From: Mediterraneibacter hominis
GTDB taxonomy: Bacteria; Bacillota; Clostridia; Lachnospirales; Lachnospiraceae
Direction: 5' to 3'
NCBI RefSeq assembly: GCF_014287475.1
Contig: NZ_JACOPF010000001.1
Location: 372,001 to 436,000 of the forward strand
DNA length: 64,000 bases
Shown here one piece after another: positions 28,388-37,745 of this stretch. The notes under the pieces were generated by a model. The model made no database searches and was not told where the DNA came from. It saw only the letters and a list, made by a program, of their open reading frames with translations. The number at the start of each line of letters is the position of its first letter. Position 1 is the first letter of the stretch. The position numbers and the translations under genes were made by a program.

Positions 28388-28432
28388 TACCCCCTTGGAA
28401 GCATAGATTGTTATCAGCAGAACAAGGGGGTA
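28388..28432 (+). promoter_or_regulatory. Inverted repeat that pairs with the spoIVA ribosome site
   Basis: TACCCCCTTG (28388-28397) is the exact complement of CAAGGGGGTA (28423-28432), which contains the spoIVA Shine-Dalgarno AAGGGGG. Formed in the mRNA, the hairpin would hide the ribosome site. No T run follows. Confidence 0.5.
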
Positions 28433-28437
28433 TTTCT

Positions 28438-29910
28438 ATGGAATCATTTCAGGTATACAAGGACATGAAAGCAAGAACAAACGGTGAAATCTATATTGGG
28501 GTGGTTGGGCCGGTGCGGACAGGCAAGTCTACCTTTATAAAAAGATTTATGGATCTTTTAGTGCTTCCCAATATGACAGATGAACATGCAAAGGAAAGAA
28601 CACAGGACGAATTGCCGCAGTCGGCATCCGGGGCGACGATTATGACAACAGAGCCAAAGTTTGTGCCAAAGGAAGCGGCTTTGGTGGGGCTCTCGGAGGA
28701 CGTACAGGTGAAAATCCGGCTGATTGACTGTGTAGGTTATATGGTAGACGGCGCATCTGGACATACAGAAAATGGAGAAGAACGGCAGGTAAAGACTCCT
28801 TGGTTTGAATATGAAATTCCATTTACCAAGGCAGCGGCAATCGGTACGCAGAAGGTAATCCATGATCATGCGACAATCGGATTTGTCGTGACGACAGATG
28901 GCAGTATTGGAGAGATTCCAAGAGAGAATTATGTAGATGCAGAAGAAAAAACAGTCAGAGAATTAAAAAGTATTGGAAAACCATTTCTGATTTTATTGAA
29001 CTGTTTAAAACCCTACACCCAAGAAGCAAAGGAATTAAAAGAGGAACTCAGTCAGAAATATGGAGTGTCTGTGGCAGCGGTAAACTGTGAACAGCTTAAA
29101 GCAGAGGATATTCACGACATTATGCGCCAGGTACTCTATGAATTCCCCATTTCGGAAGTGGAATTTTACATACCCAAATGGGTAGAAATGCTTTCCAGAG
29201 AGCACAAAATTAAGAAGGATTTATTAGAAAATGTGCGGGCGCTTATGCAGGGGATGGAGGACATAAGGAGCGCGCTGCATGCTCCAGAGCTTCCGGAGAG
29301 CGAATACATAGAGAAGGCTGCGGTAGAAAAAGTGGCGATGGATACGGGATGTATTCAAGTACGGATTGATTTCAAAGAACAGTATTATTATGAAGTACTC
29401 AGTGAACTGACAGGCGCGCAGATCAAAGGGGAATACGAACTGATCGCGGCGATGAAAGAATTGTCAGCGATGAAAGCGGAATATACGCAGATCAAAGATG
29501 CCTTTGCAGATGTGAAGATGAAGGGATATGGAGTGGTAAGTCCTAAAAAGGAAGATATTACACTGGATGAACCAGTCATTATTAAACAAGGCAGCAAGTA
29601 TGGGGTGAAAATCCGTTCTGAGGCTCCGTCCATTCATATGATACGTGCGGTTATAGAGACAGAGATTGCACCGATCGTTGGAAATGAAAAACAGGCAGAG
29701 GATTTGGTGGAGTATATCAAGACAGAGAGCGAGACGCCGCAGGGAATATGGGGAACGAATATTTTCGGCAAGTCTATAGAGGAACTGGTTATGGACGGAA
29801 TGAGAAATAAGATTACAACAATTAATGAAGAAAGCCAGGTAAAACTACAAGATTCTATGCAGAAAATTGTCAATGACAGTAACGGTGGACTGGTATGTAT
29901 TATCATATAA
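28438..29910 (+). CDS. spoIVA: Stage IV sporulation protein A
   Basis: A 490-residue ATPase that polymerises around the forespore and forms the base of the spore coat. Walker A GVVGPVRTGKSTFIKRF lies near 27, within a TRAFAC-like domain; the mid region and C-terminus, ending DSNGGLVCIII, match the family. ATG 28438 is chosen because AAGGGGG is ideally spaced; an earlier in-frame start lacks this. Its presence shows the organism can make endospores. Confidence 0.96.
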   Translation: MESFQVYKDMKARTNGEIYIGVVGPVRTGKSTFIKRFMDLLVLPNMTDEHAKERTQDELPQSASGATIMTTEPKFVPKEAALVGLSEDVQVKIRLIDCVGYMVDGASGHTENGEERQVKTPWFEYEIPFTKAAAIGTQKVIHDHATIGFVVTTDGSIGEIPRENYVDAEEKTVRELKSIGKPFLILLNCLKPYTQEAKELKEELSQKYGVSVAAVNCEQLKAEDIHDIMRQVLYEFPISEVEFYIPKWVEMLSREHKIKKDLLENVRALMQGMEDIRSALHAPELPESEYIEKAAVEKVAMDTGCIQVRIDFKEQYYYEVLSELTGAQIKGEYELIAAMKELSAMKAEYTQIKDAFADVKMKGYGVVSPKKEDITLDEPVIIKQGSKYGVKIRSEAPSIHMIRAVIETEIAPIVGNEKQAEDLVEYIKTESETPQGIWGTNIFGKSIEELVMDGMRNKITTINEESQVKLQDSMQKIVNDSNGGLVCIII

Positions 29911-30026
29911 GAGAAGGTATGACAAAAACTTCTGTGGTGGAAATGGAGATTATGTAGTACAATACTAACATGACGGAAAACGAAAAAATAGTAACCGCAA
30001 AAGACAAGAAAAAGGAGTGAAAATAC

Positions 30027-30863
30027 ATGAGCAGGCAATATGGACGGATAAAGCGTTGTTATGAATACTGCAGAACAATTACAGACTTTAAGCCAGAGAT
30101 TGGGTTGATACTGGGTTCTGGACTTGGCGGATATGCGAAAAATATGGAGGTTGTATGTGAAATTCCATACGGACATATTCCAGATTTTCCGGTTTCTACA
30201 GTACAAGGGCATGATGGGAAATTTCTGCTTGGTTATATCGGGAATGTTCCGGCAATGGTGATGAAAGGAAGGGTACATTACTATGAAGGATATGCGATGG
30301 AGGATGTGGTTCTGCCTGTACGTCTGATGAAAATGATGGGAATAGAGGTTCTGTTTCTGACGAATGCTGCAGGCGGGATCAATCCGGACTTTCAGACGGG
30401 AGACTTTATGATAATTACGGATCAGATTTCCAGTTTTGTTCCGTCTCCGTTGATAGGGGAAAACATAGAGGAGTTGGGGGAACGTTTTCCGGATATGACG
30501 CAAATCTATGATAAAAGACTGCAAAATATTATAAGCAGGACTGCAGCAGAAGAAGGAATTTCTATTCAAAAGGGAGTGTATGTACAGACCAGCGGACCGA
30601 ATTTTGAAAGTCCGGCTGAGATTAAAATGTTTGCCGCCGTCGGTGCAGACGCTGTAGGGATGAGTACAGCATGTGAAGCAGTGGCGGCGCGGCATGCGAA
30701 TATCCGTGTGTGCGCGGTGTCCTGTATCTCTAATATGGCAAGCGGCATTTCAAAAGAAGAGTTGAGCCACCTGGATGTACAGGCTGTGGCAGATAAGCGG
30801 GCAAAAGAATTTGAACGGCTTGTAACAAAGAGCATTTTAAAGATGCACATGGGAGAAGACTAG
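30027..30863 (+). CDS. punA: Purine-nucleoside phosphorylase (trimeric type)
   Basis: A 278-residue enzyme cleaving inosine and guanosine with phosphate. Motifs: LILGSGLGGYA (phosphate loop, near 29), GRVHYYEGY near 82, TNAAGGINPDF near 112 and AVGMSTACEAVAARH near 208, all of the trimeric low-molecular-weight class. AAGGAGTG precedes the start. The MtaD gene follows after one base, so both belong to a nucleoside salvage operon. Confidence 0.94.
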   Translation: MSRQYGRIKRCYEYCRTITDFKPEIGLILGSGLGGYAKNMEVVCEIPYGHIPDFPVSTVQGHDGKFLLGYIGNVPAMVMKGRVHYYEGYAMEDVVLPVRLMKMMGIEVLFLTNAAGGINPDFQTGDFMIITDQISSFVPSPLIGENIEELGERFPDMTQIYDKRLQNIISRTAAEEGISIQKGVYVQTSGPNFESPAEIKMFAAVGADAVGMSTACEAVAARHANIRVCAVSCISNMASGISKEELSHLDVQAVADKRAKEFERLVTKSILKMHMGED

Positions 30864-30864
30864 G

Positions 30865-32151
30865 ATGAATACAAGAATATATAATGTACGAATTTTGACA
30901 ATGGAAGAAGGCGGAAAAATTACAGAAGGAGAAGTTTGGATTGAGGACGATACAATTGTCTGTGTCGGACAGCCAAAAGAAACAGCCAAAAGAAAATGGG
31001 ATCTGGAAATTGACGGGAAGCAAAATCTTTTGATGCCCGGATTTAAAAATGCGCATACACATTCTGCGATGACGTTTCTTCGATCCTATGCAGATGACAT
31101 GAAGCTCAATGAGTGGCTGCATACAAGGGTTTTTCCGGCAGAGGCCAAGCTTACGGGAGAAGATGTATATTGGCTTACGAAACTTGCCATTCTGGAATAT
31201 CTGACGAGTGGAATTACTTCTATATTTGATATGTATATGTATCGGAAGGACGGCGCACGTGCAGCGATTGACACGGGCTTTAGGAATGTATTCTGCGAAA
31301 GTATCAATGACTTTGGCGGGACAGTTGAGGAAGTAGAGGAAGACTACCTCACATATAACAAGGACAAGTCGAAGCTTATCTCTTATCAGCTTGGGTTTCA
31401 TGCAGAGTATACGACTTCCAGAGAAAAGATGGAGGGGATTGCGGCACTTTCCAAGAAGTATGCTGCGCCAGTCTACGTCCATTGTTCAGAGACAAAACAA
31501 GAGGTGGAGGATTGCAAGAAACGAACAGGCATGACCCCGCCTGTATATATGGATACACTGGGATTGTTTGAACATGGCGGCGGTCTTTTTCATGGAGTGC
31601 ATATGGAAGAAGCAGATTTTGAGGTGGTGAAGAAAAAGGGCCTGTACATTGTGACAAATCCGGCATCCAATTTAAAGCTTGCCAGTGGGATCGCACCGGT
31701 AAAAAAGTATCTGAATATGGGAATCCCGATCGCGATTGGAACAGACGGCCCGGCGAGCAACAACTGTCTGGACATGTTTCGGGAGATGTTTCTGGTGACA
31801 GGACTTCAGAAGGTGTTATATGATGATCCAGAGGCAGTGCCTGCAATGGAGGTTCTTAAGATGGCGACTGTAAATGGAGCACATGCGATGGGACTTGCCG
31901 AATGTGATACATTGCATGTGGGCAAAAAGGCAGATTTGATTTTAATAGACCTGGAACAGCCAAATATGCAGCCATTGCACCATATCGAGAAAAATCTGGT
32001 GTACAGCGGAAGCAAGCAGAATGTAAAGATGACAATGATAGCAGGAAAAGTACTGTATCAGAATGGGGAGTTTTATCTGGATTCTTCCAAAGAAGAAATT
32101 TATAAAGAGGCTGAAAAGACAGTCAGGCGGATTCTAAAAGAGCAGGAGTAA
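30865..32151 (+). CDS. mtaD: Amidohydrolase, MTA/SAH deaminase family
   Basis: A 428-residue metal-dependent deaminase. Metal ligands appear in NAHTHSAMTFLR (HxH, near 54), YVHCSET near 206, GVHMEEAD near 236 and GTDGPASNN near 291. Family members deaminate 5'-methylthioadenosine and S-adenosylhomocysteine; related guanine or adenosine deaminases are a lesser alternative. Linkage to purine-nucleoside phosphorylase supports purine salvage. Confidence 0.88.
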   Translation: MNTRIYNVRILTMEEGGKITEGEVWIEDDTIVCVGQPKETAKRKWDLEIDGKQNLLMPGFKNAHTHSAMTFLRSYADDMKLNEWLHTRVFPAEAKLTGEDVYWLTKLAILEYLTSGITSIFDMYMYRKDGARAAIDTGFRNVFCESINDFGGTVEEVEEDYLTYNKDKSKLISYQLGFHAEYTTSREKMEGIAALSKKYAAPVYVHCSETKQEVEDCKKRTGMTPPVYMDTLGLFEHGGGLFHGVHMEEADFEVVKKKGLYIVTNPASNLKLASGIAPVKKYLNMGIPIAIGTDGPASNNCLDMFREMFLVTGLQKVLYDDPEAVPAMEVLKMATVNGAHAMGLAECDTLHVGKKADLILIDLEQPNMQPLHHIEKNLVYSGSKQNVKMTMIAGKVLYQNGEFYLDSSKEEIYKEAEKTVRRILKEQE

Positions 32152-32196
32152 AACAATCTTAAGGAGAGTACAATAAAATCGAAAGGGGTACGAAGG

Positions 32197-32661
32197 ATGA
32201 AAGCAGCAATATTTACGTTAGATACAGGGATGTATAAGGCAAAAGAAGAAAGTCCGGCGGCAGCCGTATTAAAACGGATGCTTGTGCAGGTAGGATTCGA
32301 AGTGAAAGCGGCGGGGGTTCTTCCCCAGGAGAAGGCGATAGCAGCTTCTGTTTTTTGCAGACTTGCAGATACAAAGGCAGTGGATCTGATTTTGACAACA
32401 GGAGCATGTGGTTACAGGGAGAAGGACTGTGCGCCGGATGCATTGATGGCATCAGCGGACAGACTTCTTCCAGGTATACCAGAAGCAGTGCGGGCATATA
32501 CGCTTAGGTATACAAAGAAAGTGATATTGGATCGCAGCGCCGCGGGAATCAGGAATAAGACATTGATTGTGAATCTTCCAGACAGCGCGAAGGCGGCGAA
32601 AGAAGGGCTGGAATATATTTTGCCAGAACTAGTACAAGTAGTGGAGACGATGCAGGTATGA
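32197..32661 (+). CDS. MogA/MoaB-like molybdopterin-binding domain protein
   Basis: A 154-residue protein of the MoCF-biosynthesis fold: LILTTGACGYREKDCAPDAL (near 66) corresponds to the TTGGTG-R-D-TPEA motif, IPEAVRAYTLRYTKK to the helix before the substrate site, and LIVNLPDSAKAAKEGLE to the NLPGS motif. Two signature positions differ (Ala-Cys for Gly-Thr; Asp for Gly), so catalytic adenylation is not assured. No other molybdenum genes are in the window. It overlaps the MBL gene by ATGA. Confidence 0.78.
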   Translation: MKAAIFTLDTGMYKAKEESPAAAVLKRMLVQVGFEVKAAGVLPQEKAIAASVFCRLADTKAVDLILTTGACGYREKDCAPDALMASADRLLPGIPEAVRAYTLRYTKKVILDRSAAGIRNKTLIVNLPDSAKAAKEGLEYILPELVQVVETMQV

Positions 32662-33344
32662 TGAAGGTAACATATTTGGCACACAGCGGTTTCCTTGTCG
32701 AGATGGAGGAAGCATATTTTTTGTTTGATTATTATAAAGGAGAACTTCCTAAAATAGATAGAGAAAAAGAATGGTATGTATTCGCAAGCCATGCGCATTA
32801 CGATCATTTCAGGAAGGAAATTTTTTCATTTCAGGATATACACCCGGACATTCAGTATATTCTTTCTTCGGATATACCGGCAGAGGAAAAAGAGAATGTT
32901 ATTTTTATGGGGCCAGGAGAGTACAGGAGAATTGGAAAGCTGCGGATTGAGACACTGCGTTCTACAGACGCAGGAGTGGCTTTTCTGATTCACTATGCGG
33001 GAAAGACAGTGTATCATGCAGGAGATCTGAATTGGTGGTACTGGGAAGGTGAGACAGCAGAATATAATACGCAGATGCGAAGAAATTATCAGCATGAGAT
33101 CAATAAATTGCAGAAGGAAAAGATAGATGTAGCATTTGTGCCGGTGGATCCAAGGCTGGGGGAGCAGTACTGTTTAGGTCTGGACTGTTTTATGAAGCGA
33201 ACAGACACAAAAGTGGTATTTCCCATGCACTTCTGGGAAAAATATGATATTTTTTCCAGACTGGCCCTGGAACACTGTACAAAAGAATACCTGGAAAGAA
33301 TACAAAATATAGAAAAGGAAGGGCAGACCTTTTTCCTGGAATGA
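32658..33344 (+). CDS. MBL-fold metallohydrolase
   Basis: A 228-residue metallo-beta-lactamase-fold protein with the metal motif SHAHYDHF (near 36) and a later HAGDLNWWY. It resembles UlaG/YycJ-like beta-lactamase superfamily hydrolases of unknown substrate. Start overlaps the MogA-like gene by four bases, implying translational coupling. Confidence 0.8.
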   Translation: MMKVTYLAHSGFLVEMEEAYFLFDYYKGELPKIDREKEWYVFASHAHYDHFRKEIFSFQDIHPDIQYILSSDIPAEEKENVIFMGPGEYRRIGKLRIETLRSTDAGVAFLIHYAGKTVYHAGDLNWWYWEGETAEYNTQMRRNYQHEINKLQKEKIDVAFVPVDPRLGEQYCLGLDCFMKRTDTKVVFPMHFWEKYDIFSRLALEHCTKEYLERIQNIEKEGQTFFLE

Positions 33345-33358
33345 TTTCGGAAGAGAAT

Positions 33359-33403
33359 AGCGCCGTTGTACAAGGGGCAATACGCCCCTTGTACAACGAC
33401 GCT
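33359..33403 (+). other. Perfect 15-bp hairpin before rnhA
   Basis: CGTTGTACAAGGGGC (33364-33378) pairs perfectly with GCCCCTTGTACAACG (33384-33398), flanked by AGCG/CGCT. No T run follows; the rnhA ribosome site comes next. Possibly a repeat-type palindrome or a barrier to read-through. Confidence 0.5.
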
Positions 33404-33423
33404 AAGAAGAGGAGAAGATAAAT

Positions 33424-33897
33424 ATGCTGGTGAAAATATACACGGATGGCGCGGCCAGAGGAAATCCGGACGGGCCGGGAGGGTATGGTACCGTATTAGA
33501 ATATGTGGATACAAAGGGGAAACTGCATAAAAAAGAGCTGTCCCAGGGATATGTCCGCACAACGAACAACCGCATGGAGCTGATGGCAGTGATTGCAGGG
33601 TTAGAGGCTTTGAACCGGCCTTGTGAGGTGGAGGTGTATTCCGATTCGAAATATGTAGTTGACGCTTTTAATCAGCACTGGGTGGATGGCTGGCTGAAAA
33701 AAGGCTGGAAGCGTGGAAAAAATGAACCAGTGAAAAATGTAGATTTATGGAAGAGGTTATTAGCTGCAAAAGAAAAACACAAGGTGCGCTTTTGCTGGGT
33801 GAAAGGGCATGATGGACATCCGCAGAATGAACGGTGCGATACACTGGCAACGACAGCAGCAGACGGGACGGAGCTGATCGTGGATGAAGGCGTATAA
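33424..33897 (+). CDS. rnhA: Ribonuclease HI
   Basis: A 157-residue RNase H removing RNA from RNA-DNA hybrids. The four catalytic acids are visible: Asp in [16 protein letters not shown] start, Glu in [10 protein letters not shown], Asp in [10 protein letters not shown] and the late Asp in ERCDTLA, with [11 protein letters not shown] as the His loop. GAGGAGA ribosome site. Confidence 0.95.
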   Translation: MLVKIYTDGAARGNPDGPGGYGTVLEYVDTKGKLHKKELSQGYVRTTNNRMELMAVIAGLEALNRPCEVEVYSDSKYVVDAFNQHWVDGWLKKGWKRGKNEPVKNVDLWKRLLAAKEKHKVRFCWVKGHDGHPQNERCDTLATTAADGTELIVDEGV

Positions 33898-33941
33898 AGT
33901 AGAAACGAAAGCGGGCTTCGGCAGAAAACATAGAGGATGAC

Positions 33942-33970
33942 TGGACATTTGCAGGCAGGTATAGTATAAT
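33942..33970 (+). promoter_or_regulatory. Predicted promoter of rnpB
   Basis: TGGACA (33942-33947), 17-base spacer, TATAAT (33965-33970), ending 13 bases before the RNA. Confidence 0.75.
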
Positions 33971-33983
33971 TTGAAACTGTGTT

Positions 33984-34350
33984 AAGTAAGACAGACAATC
34001 GCGGCTGTCTGCGAGAGCAGCAGACGAGGAAAGTCCGGGCTTCACAGGGCAGGATGCCGGATAACGTCCGGTGGAGGTGACTCCAAGGAAAGTGCAACAG
34101 AAATAAACCGCCTGTCAATGCCTCTTAGGCGAATGTCTTAAGAGTTGACAGGTAAGGGTGGAAAGGCAGTGTAAGAGACTACCGCCTTGCCGGTAACGGG
34201 AAGGGCACATGTAAACCCCATCCGAAGCAAGACTAAACGCAGGCTATGTGGCTGCCCGTCACGCCTTAGGTAAGTCGCTTGAACCTGGCGGCGACGCCAG
34301 GTCTAGATAGATGATTGTCCAACGACATAACCCGGCTTATCGTCTTGCTT
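33984..34350 (+). ncRNA. rnpB: RNase P RNA (bacterial type A)
   Basis: The catalytic RNA that trims tRNA 5' ends. The universally conserved blocks are present in order: GAGGAAAGTCCGGGCT (CR I, near 34025), ACAGAAATAAACCGCC, AGGGTGGAAAGGCAG, GAGACTACCGC, and near the 3' end AGATGATTGTCC then ACATAACCCGGCTTA (CR V). The ends pair: AAGTAAGAC at the 5' end with GTCTTGCTT at 34342-34350. Ends are set from that helix and could move by a few bases. Confidence 0.96.
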
Positions 34351-34415
34351 AACCGCTGTTAAGAAAAAATGAATATTAGGTAAATTGTGGGACTTTAAAT
34401 GTTTTGAATAATTAG

Positions 34416-34444
34416 TTGAAAATTTAAATAAACTCAAATATAAT
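34416..34444 (+). promoter_or_regulatory. Predicted promoter of the surface protein gene
   Basis: TTGAAA (34416-34421), 17-base spacer, consensus TATAAT (34439-34444), about 60 bases before the start codon. Confidence 0.7.
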
Positions 34445-34503
34445 AAAAGTATCTACTGTATAAAGATAGTGGAAATTTGGGGATATGAAAGGATATAAGA
34501 GTG

Positions 34504-36790
34504 ATGAAAATGACAGGAATGAAAAGATGGCTGGCATGCCTTCTTGCTGGCATTATGACAGCGGTCGTGATTCCTACTGTTGTTTTTGCTGGGGGGGGGC
34601 GCAGTAACAGTAACCAACGCTACCCAGACAGAACAAAAGCAGTATGCGACGCTTCAGGAGGCAGTTGCAAATGCACAGGATGGAGACACAATTACATTAA
34701 ATAAGAATGTAACACTTTCAGAAACAATTTCTATTGACAAATCTTTAATTTTAGATGGACAGTCATTTCAGATTACATCGGAGCTAAACGAAAGTAATCA
34801 AGATATGTTCTATGTGTCTGCAGGCGGAGAGCTGACTTTAAAAAATCTAATCATTGACGGAAATGCACGGAATAAAAGTGCATATTTGATTCGCGTCAGT
34901 GGCGGAGAATTGAGAACGCAAATAGGGACAAAGCTTACAAATAGCAGTTTTTCTGCCGTCTTTATCACCGATGGCTCTTTTGCCATGGAAGCCGGTGAAA
35001 TTTCAGGAAATACATATAGCGAGAATAATAGCATAGGAGCCGCTGTTACAGTGAATACAGGTGGTATATTTACAATGCAAGACGGAAAGATTGCGGGCAA
35101 CAGTGCACCGAACTCCTCACAGGGAAGCGCAGGAATACTGGTAAATAGTGGCGGAACGGCATATCTTTACGGTGGTACATTAGAAGAAAATACCGCGGCG
35201 GCATCTCCGGCAGTTACTGTGTCAGGTGAGTTGGAAATTAGCGGCACATCCATCCTCAATAACCGTGCAACAAAATGGGCGGGAGCGATGGCCGTTTATT
35301 CTGGTACAGTTACAATGAATAGTGGCAGCATAAGTGGGAACACCGCACAGGACGGAAATGGAGGGGCTATTTATGTCGAAGGATATGAAGAACATCCTGG
35401 TTCCTTTGTGATGAACGGCGGAAGTATTACAGAAAATGCTGCCGCATATGATGGCGGAGCTATTTTTGGATATGTAGATATAATAAGTGACAGTGATTTG
35501 GGGATGGCTGTTATTGAAATTAACGGTGGAACGATCAAAGGAAATAAAGACCAAAATGCAGGGGAGACGGTGAATGGAGCTGTTTTTATCCGTCCAGGAG
35601 TTCAGCTTAGATTTAGTGGAACGCCGGAAATTTCAGGGCTCAATGGAATTGAAGCAGTTGACTATGATACATTAGAGGCAAATTCAGATTTTCAAATGAT
35701 ACAGGTAACAAAAGAATTTTCTCCGGTAAATCCAGTTACTCTTGAGATTTGGGGAGATTACCTGCCTGGACAGAGAATTGTAGAATATAGTGATGGAATC
35801 GAAGCAGATCCAGAAGATTTTATCGCTCCTGTTCAAAATTATGGCTATCAAAAAGAGGGAAAATATCTTTACACAGAGGTGAAAAGAAAAGTACTTTTTA
35901 AAGATGGAATTGAAAATACATATGAAGAATTAAGTTATTGGTCATTTGTAGATGATACGGTTAAAAAACCAGAGGATGATACCGTGAAAAAGGACGGTTA
36001 TACATTGGACGGATGGTATACGGATAGTAGCTTGACCAAGAAATGGGATTTTGAAAATGACAAAATACCGCGTGAAGAGGGAAATTTTATTTTGTACGCA
36101 GAATGGTCAGTAATTCCGGCACAAGCTCCTATATTACCGACGAATCCCAAAATAGAACTGGCTTGTAGTGATATGGAAGGTACTGTCTTGTCGCCGGAGG
36201 TAGAAGAAAAAGAGGCATATACTTATATTTACAGGTGGGAAAATGAAGAAGGTGAGCCGGTAGGAGATGATAGTACTCTGATGGTTATTTCTCCTGCGAA
36301 CGGAGAAACAGCTCTTTATACATTGACAGTTACTGCTGTAAGAAAAGACAACGGGCAGACAGCACAGGCAAGTACAACTTATACAGTGACACGAAAAGAG
36401 CATAAACCTGGAAAAGAGTGGAAATTTGATGGAAACAGTCACTGGAATGAGTGTAGTGTATGCGGTATAAAGCAAAACGAAGCGTCTCATACTTTTAAAT
36501 GGGTAACAGATAAAAACGCGACGAAGACAGAGCCAGGGAAAAAACATGAAGAATGTACGAGCTGTGGATATGCAAAAGAAGCAGTTATTATCCCTGCATT
36601 TGACACAAGCAAAGAAGATATGGAAAAAGTAGAAGAAAAGCCATCTGGGGCGGTAGGAGAGGATGGTAAAATAAAAGGAAGCCCGCAGACAGGAGATAAT
36701 ACGAATCCAGTCTCTTGGTGTATTCTCTTGTTGGTAAGTGCGGTTGCTCTGGGTGGAACAGTTATGTTCATACAAAAACGAAAATCTTAA
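34504..36790 (+). CDS. Sortase-anchored surface protein, out of frame at a G9 tract (probable phase-variable gene)
   Basis: Translation from ATG 34504 (after GAAAGGATA) gives a signal peptide: basic MKRW, hydrophobic core, cleavage after VVFA. It then meets nine G at 34591-34599, and the frame ends at 34704. The adjacent frame from this point to 36790 encodes the mature protein but has no usable start. With eight G the two join as VVFA-GGGAVTVTN, giving 761 residues. The body holds parallel beta-helix-like repeats (about 40-370, many short NGG, SGN and GGxxTM units), an InlB/Flg_new repeat (GYTLDGWYTDSSLTKKW, EWSV), a Cys pair region (NECSVCG, ECTSCGYA) and a C-terminal SPQTGDN, hydrophobic helix and KRKS tail for sortase anchoring. 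As read here the gene is OFF. Confidence 0.87.
34591..34599 (+). repeat. G9 homopolymer at the signal-peptide junction
   Basis: Nine consecutive G directly after the predicted signal peptidase site of the surface protein. G8 restores the frame; G9 (this sequence) and G10 do not. Position and length fit slipped-strand phase variation. Confidence 0.8.
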
Positions 36791-36837
36791 AAAGCAGGAG
36801 CTGTAACAAAAATAAATAGTACTGTGAAAAGAAAAAT

Positions 36838-36878
36838 AAAGGACGTTGTATTCAAAAAATGAATCAACGTCCTTTCTA
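36838..36878. terminator. Bidirectional terminator between surface protein and MGMT genes
   Basis: AAAGGACGTTG-ta-TTC (36838-36852) pairs with GAA-t-CAACGTCCTTT (36861-36875). A-rich on one side and T-rich on the other, it can serve both converging genes. Confidence 0.8.
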
Positions 36879-36918
36879 AATTGTTCTGATAAATAGAAAT
36901 GGGTGTTTTTTTAACTAT

Positions 36919-37233
36919 TTACGGATCCCACTGGCATTTTTTTAAATCCACATGTGTACTGTCTTTCATGGGAACCCCTTCTTCTTTTAACAGTATACCT
37001 TGCTCAAACCAGCCTGGAGCCAGTCTCCCAGCATGGTTTACAACCCGATGGCAGGGATACGTTCCATAGTATTCTGCCATACTAAGCACTTTGCCGACAA
37101 GCCTTGCATTTTTCTCCTTGCCGATAAGTCCGGCAATCTGTCCATAAGTAGCAACGTTTCCCTCGGGGATTTCTTCGACTACCGAGAGAATCTCATAAAT
37201 CAAAGCTTCCTGTAAAATACGCTTTGTTTCCAT
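36919..37233 (-). CDS. MGMT family protein (alkyltransferase C-terminal domain)
   Basis: A 104-residue protein equal to the DNA-binding/active-site domain of O6-alkylguanine-DNA alkyltransferase. It keeps the methyl-acceptor motif PCHRVV (Cys about 61) and the helix-turn-helix EGNVATYGQIAGLIG. It lacks the N-terminal domain of Ada/Ogt. Because the Cys is present it may be a minimal methyltransferase rather than an ATL protein, in which Cys is replaced by Trp. Starts 19 bases after pyrI on the same strand. Confidence 0.88.
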   Translation of the reverse strand: METKRILQEALIYEILSVVEEIPEGNVATYGQIAGLIGKEKNARLVGKVLSMAEYYGTYPCHRVVNHAGRLAPGWFEQGILLKEEGVPMKDSTHVDLKKCQWDP

Positions 37234-37252
37234 ATAAGCTGCCTGCTAAGAA

Positions 37253-37690
37253 TTATAAGCTGTATTTTTCTTCACAGTATTTACAGCGATAAGTCTGTTT
37301 TTCTTCATCTGTGAGAACAAAAACGTGATCGAGTCCCTGTTCGATAGAAGTGATGCACCGCGGATTTTTACAGCGGATTACATTGGTGATTTCTTTTGGA
37401 AGCCGAAGCTCTTTTTTTGAAACAATCTGCTCATTCTCAATAATATTTACTGTGATATTATGATCGATAAAGCCAAGAATATCTAAATCCATAAAGTCAA
37501 TTGGACACTCAATCTTAATAATGTCTTTTTTTCCCATTTTTGTACTTTTCGCATTTTTAATGATTGCAACACAGCAGTCTAACTTATCTAAGTGCAAATA
37601 TTTATAAATTTCCATACTTTTTCCTGCTTCAATGTGGTCAAGCACGAACCCCTCGGAAATACGTCCTACATTCAAAGTGTTTTTTACCAT
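37253..37690 (-). CDS. pyrI: Aspartate carbamoyltransferase regulatory subunit
   Basis: A 145-residue non-catalytic subunit that binds nucleotides and couples to PyrB. The C-terminal zinc site is visible as CKNPRC and CKYCEEKY (C-x4-C ... C-x2-C). Preceded by AGGAGG. It follows pyrB by 55 bases on the same strand; having pyrI means the enzyme is the allosteric class B type. Confidence 0.96.
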   Translation of the reverse strand: MVKNTLNVGRISEGFVLDHIEAGKSMEIYKYLHLDKLDCCVAIIKNAKSTKMGKKDIIKIECPIDFMDLDILGFIDHNITVNIIENEQIVSKKELRLPKEITNVIRCKNPRCITSIEQGLDHVFVLTDEEKQTYRCKYCEEKYSL

Positions 37691-37745
37691 AGAATCTGCC
37701 TCCTCTTATTATATTTCATACAACAATGATATGATGCGTGCCTTG

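Noticed and set aside
29634..30695. A 353-codon minus-strand frame across the end of spoIVA and most of the purine-nucleoside phosphorylase gene
   Set aside because: It is fully antisense to two well-supported genes, its composition is Cys/His/Phe-rich nonsense, and it has no ribosome site or family similarity.
36134..36775. A 213-codon minus-strand frame over the surface protein C-terminus
   Set aside because: Antisense to the sortase-anchored region; no recognisable domain and no ribosome site.
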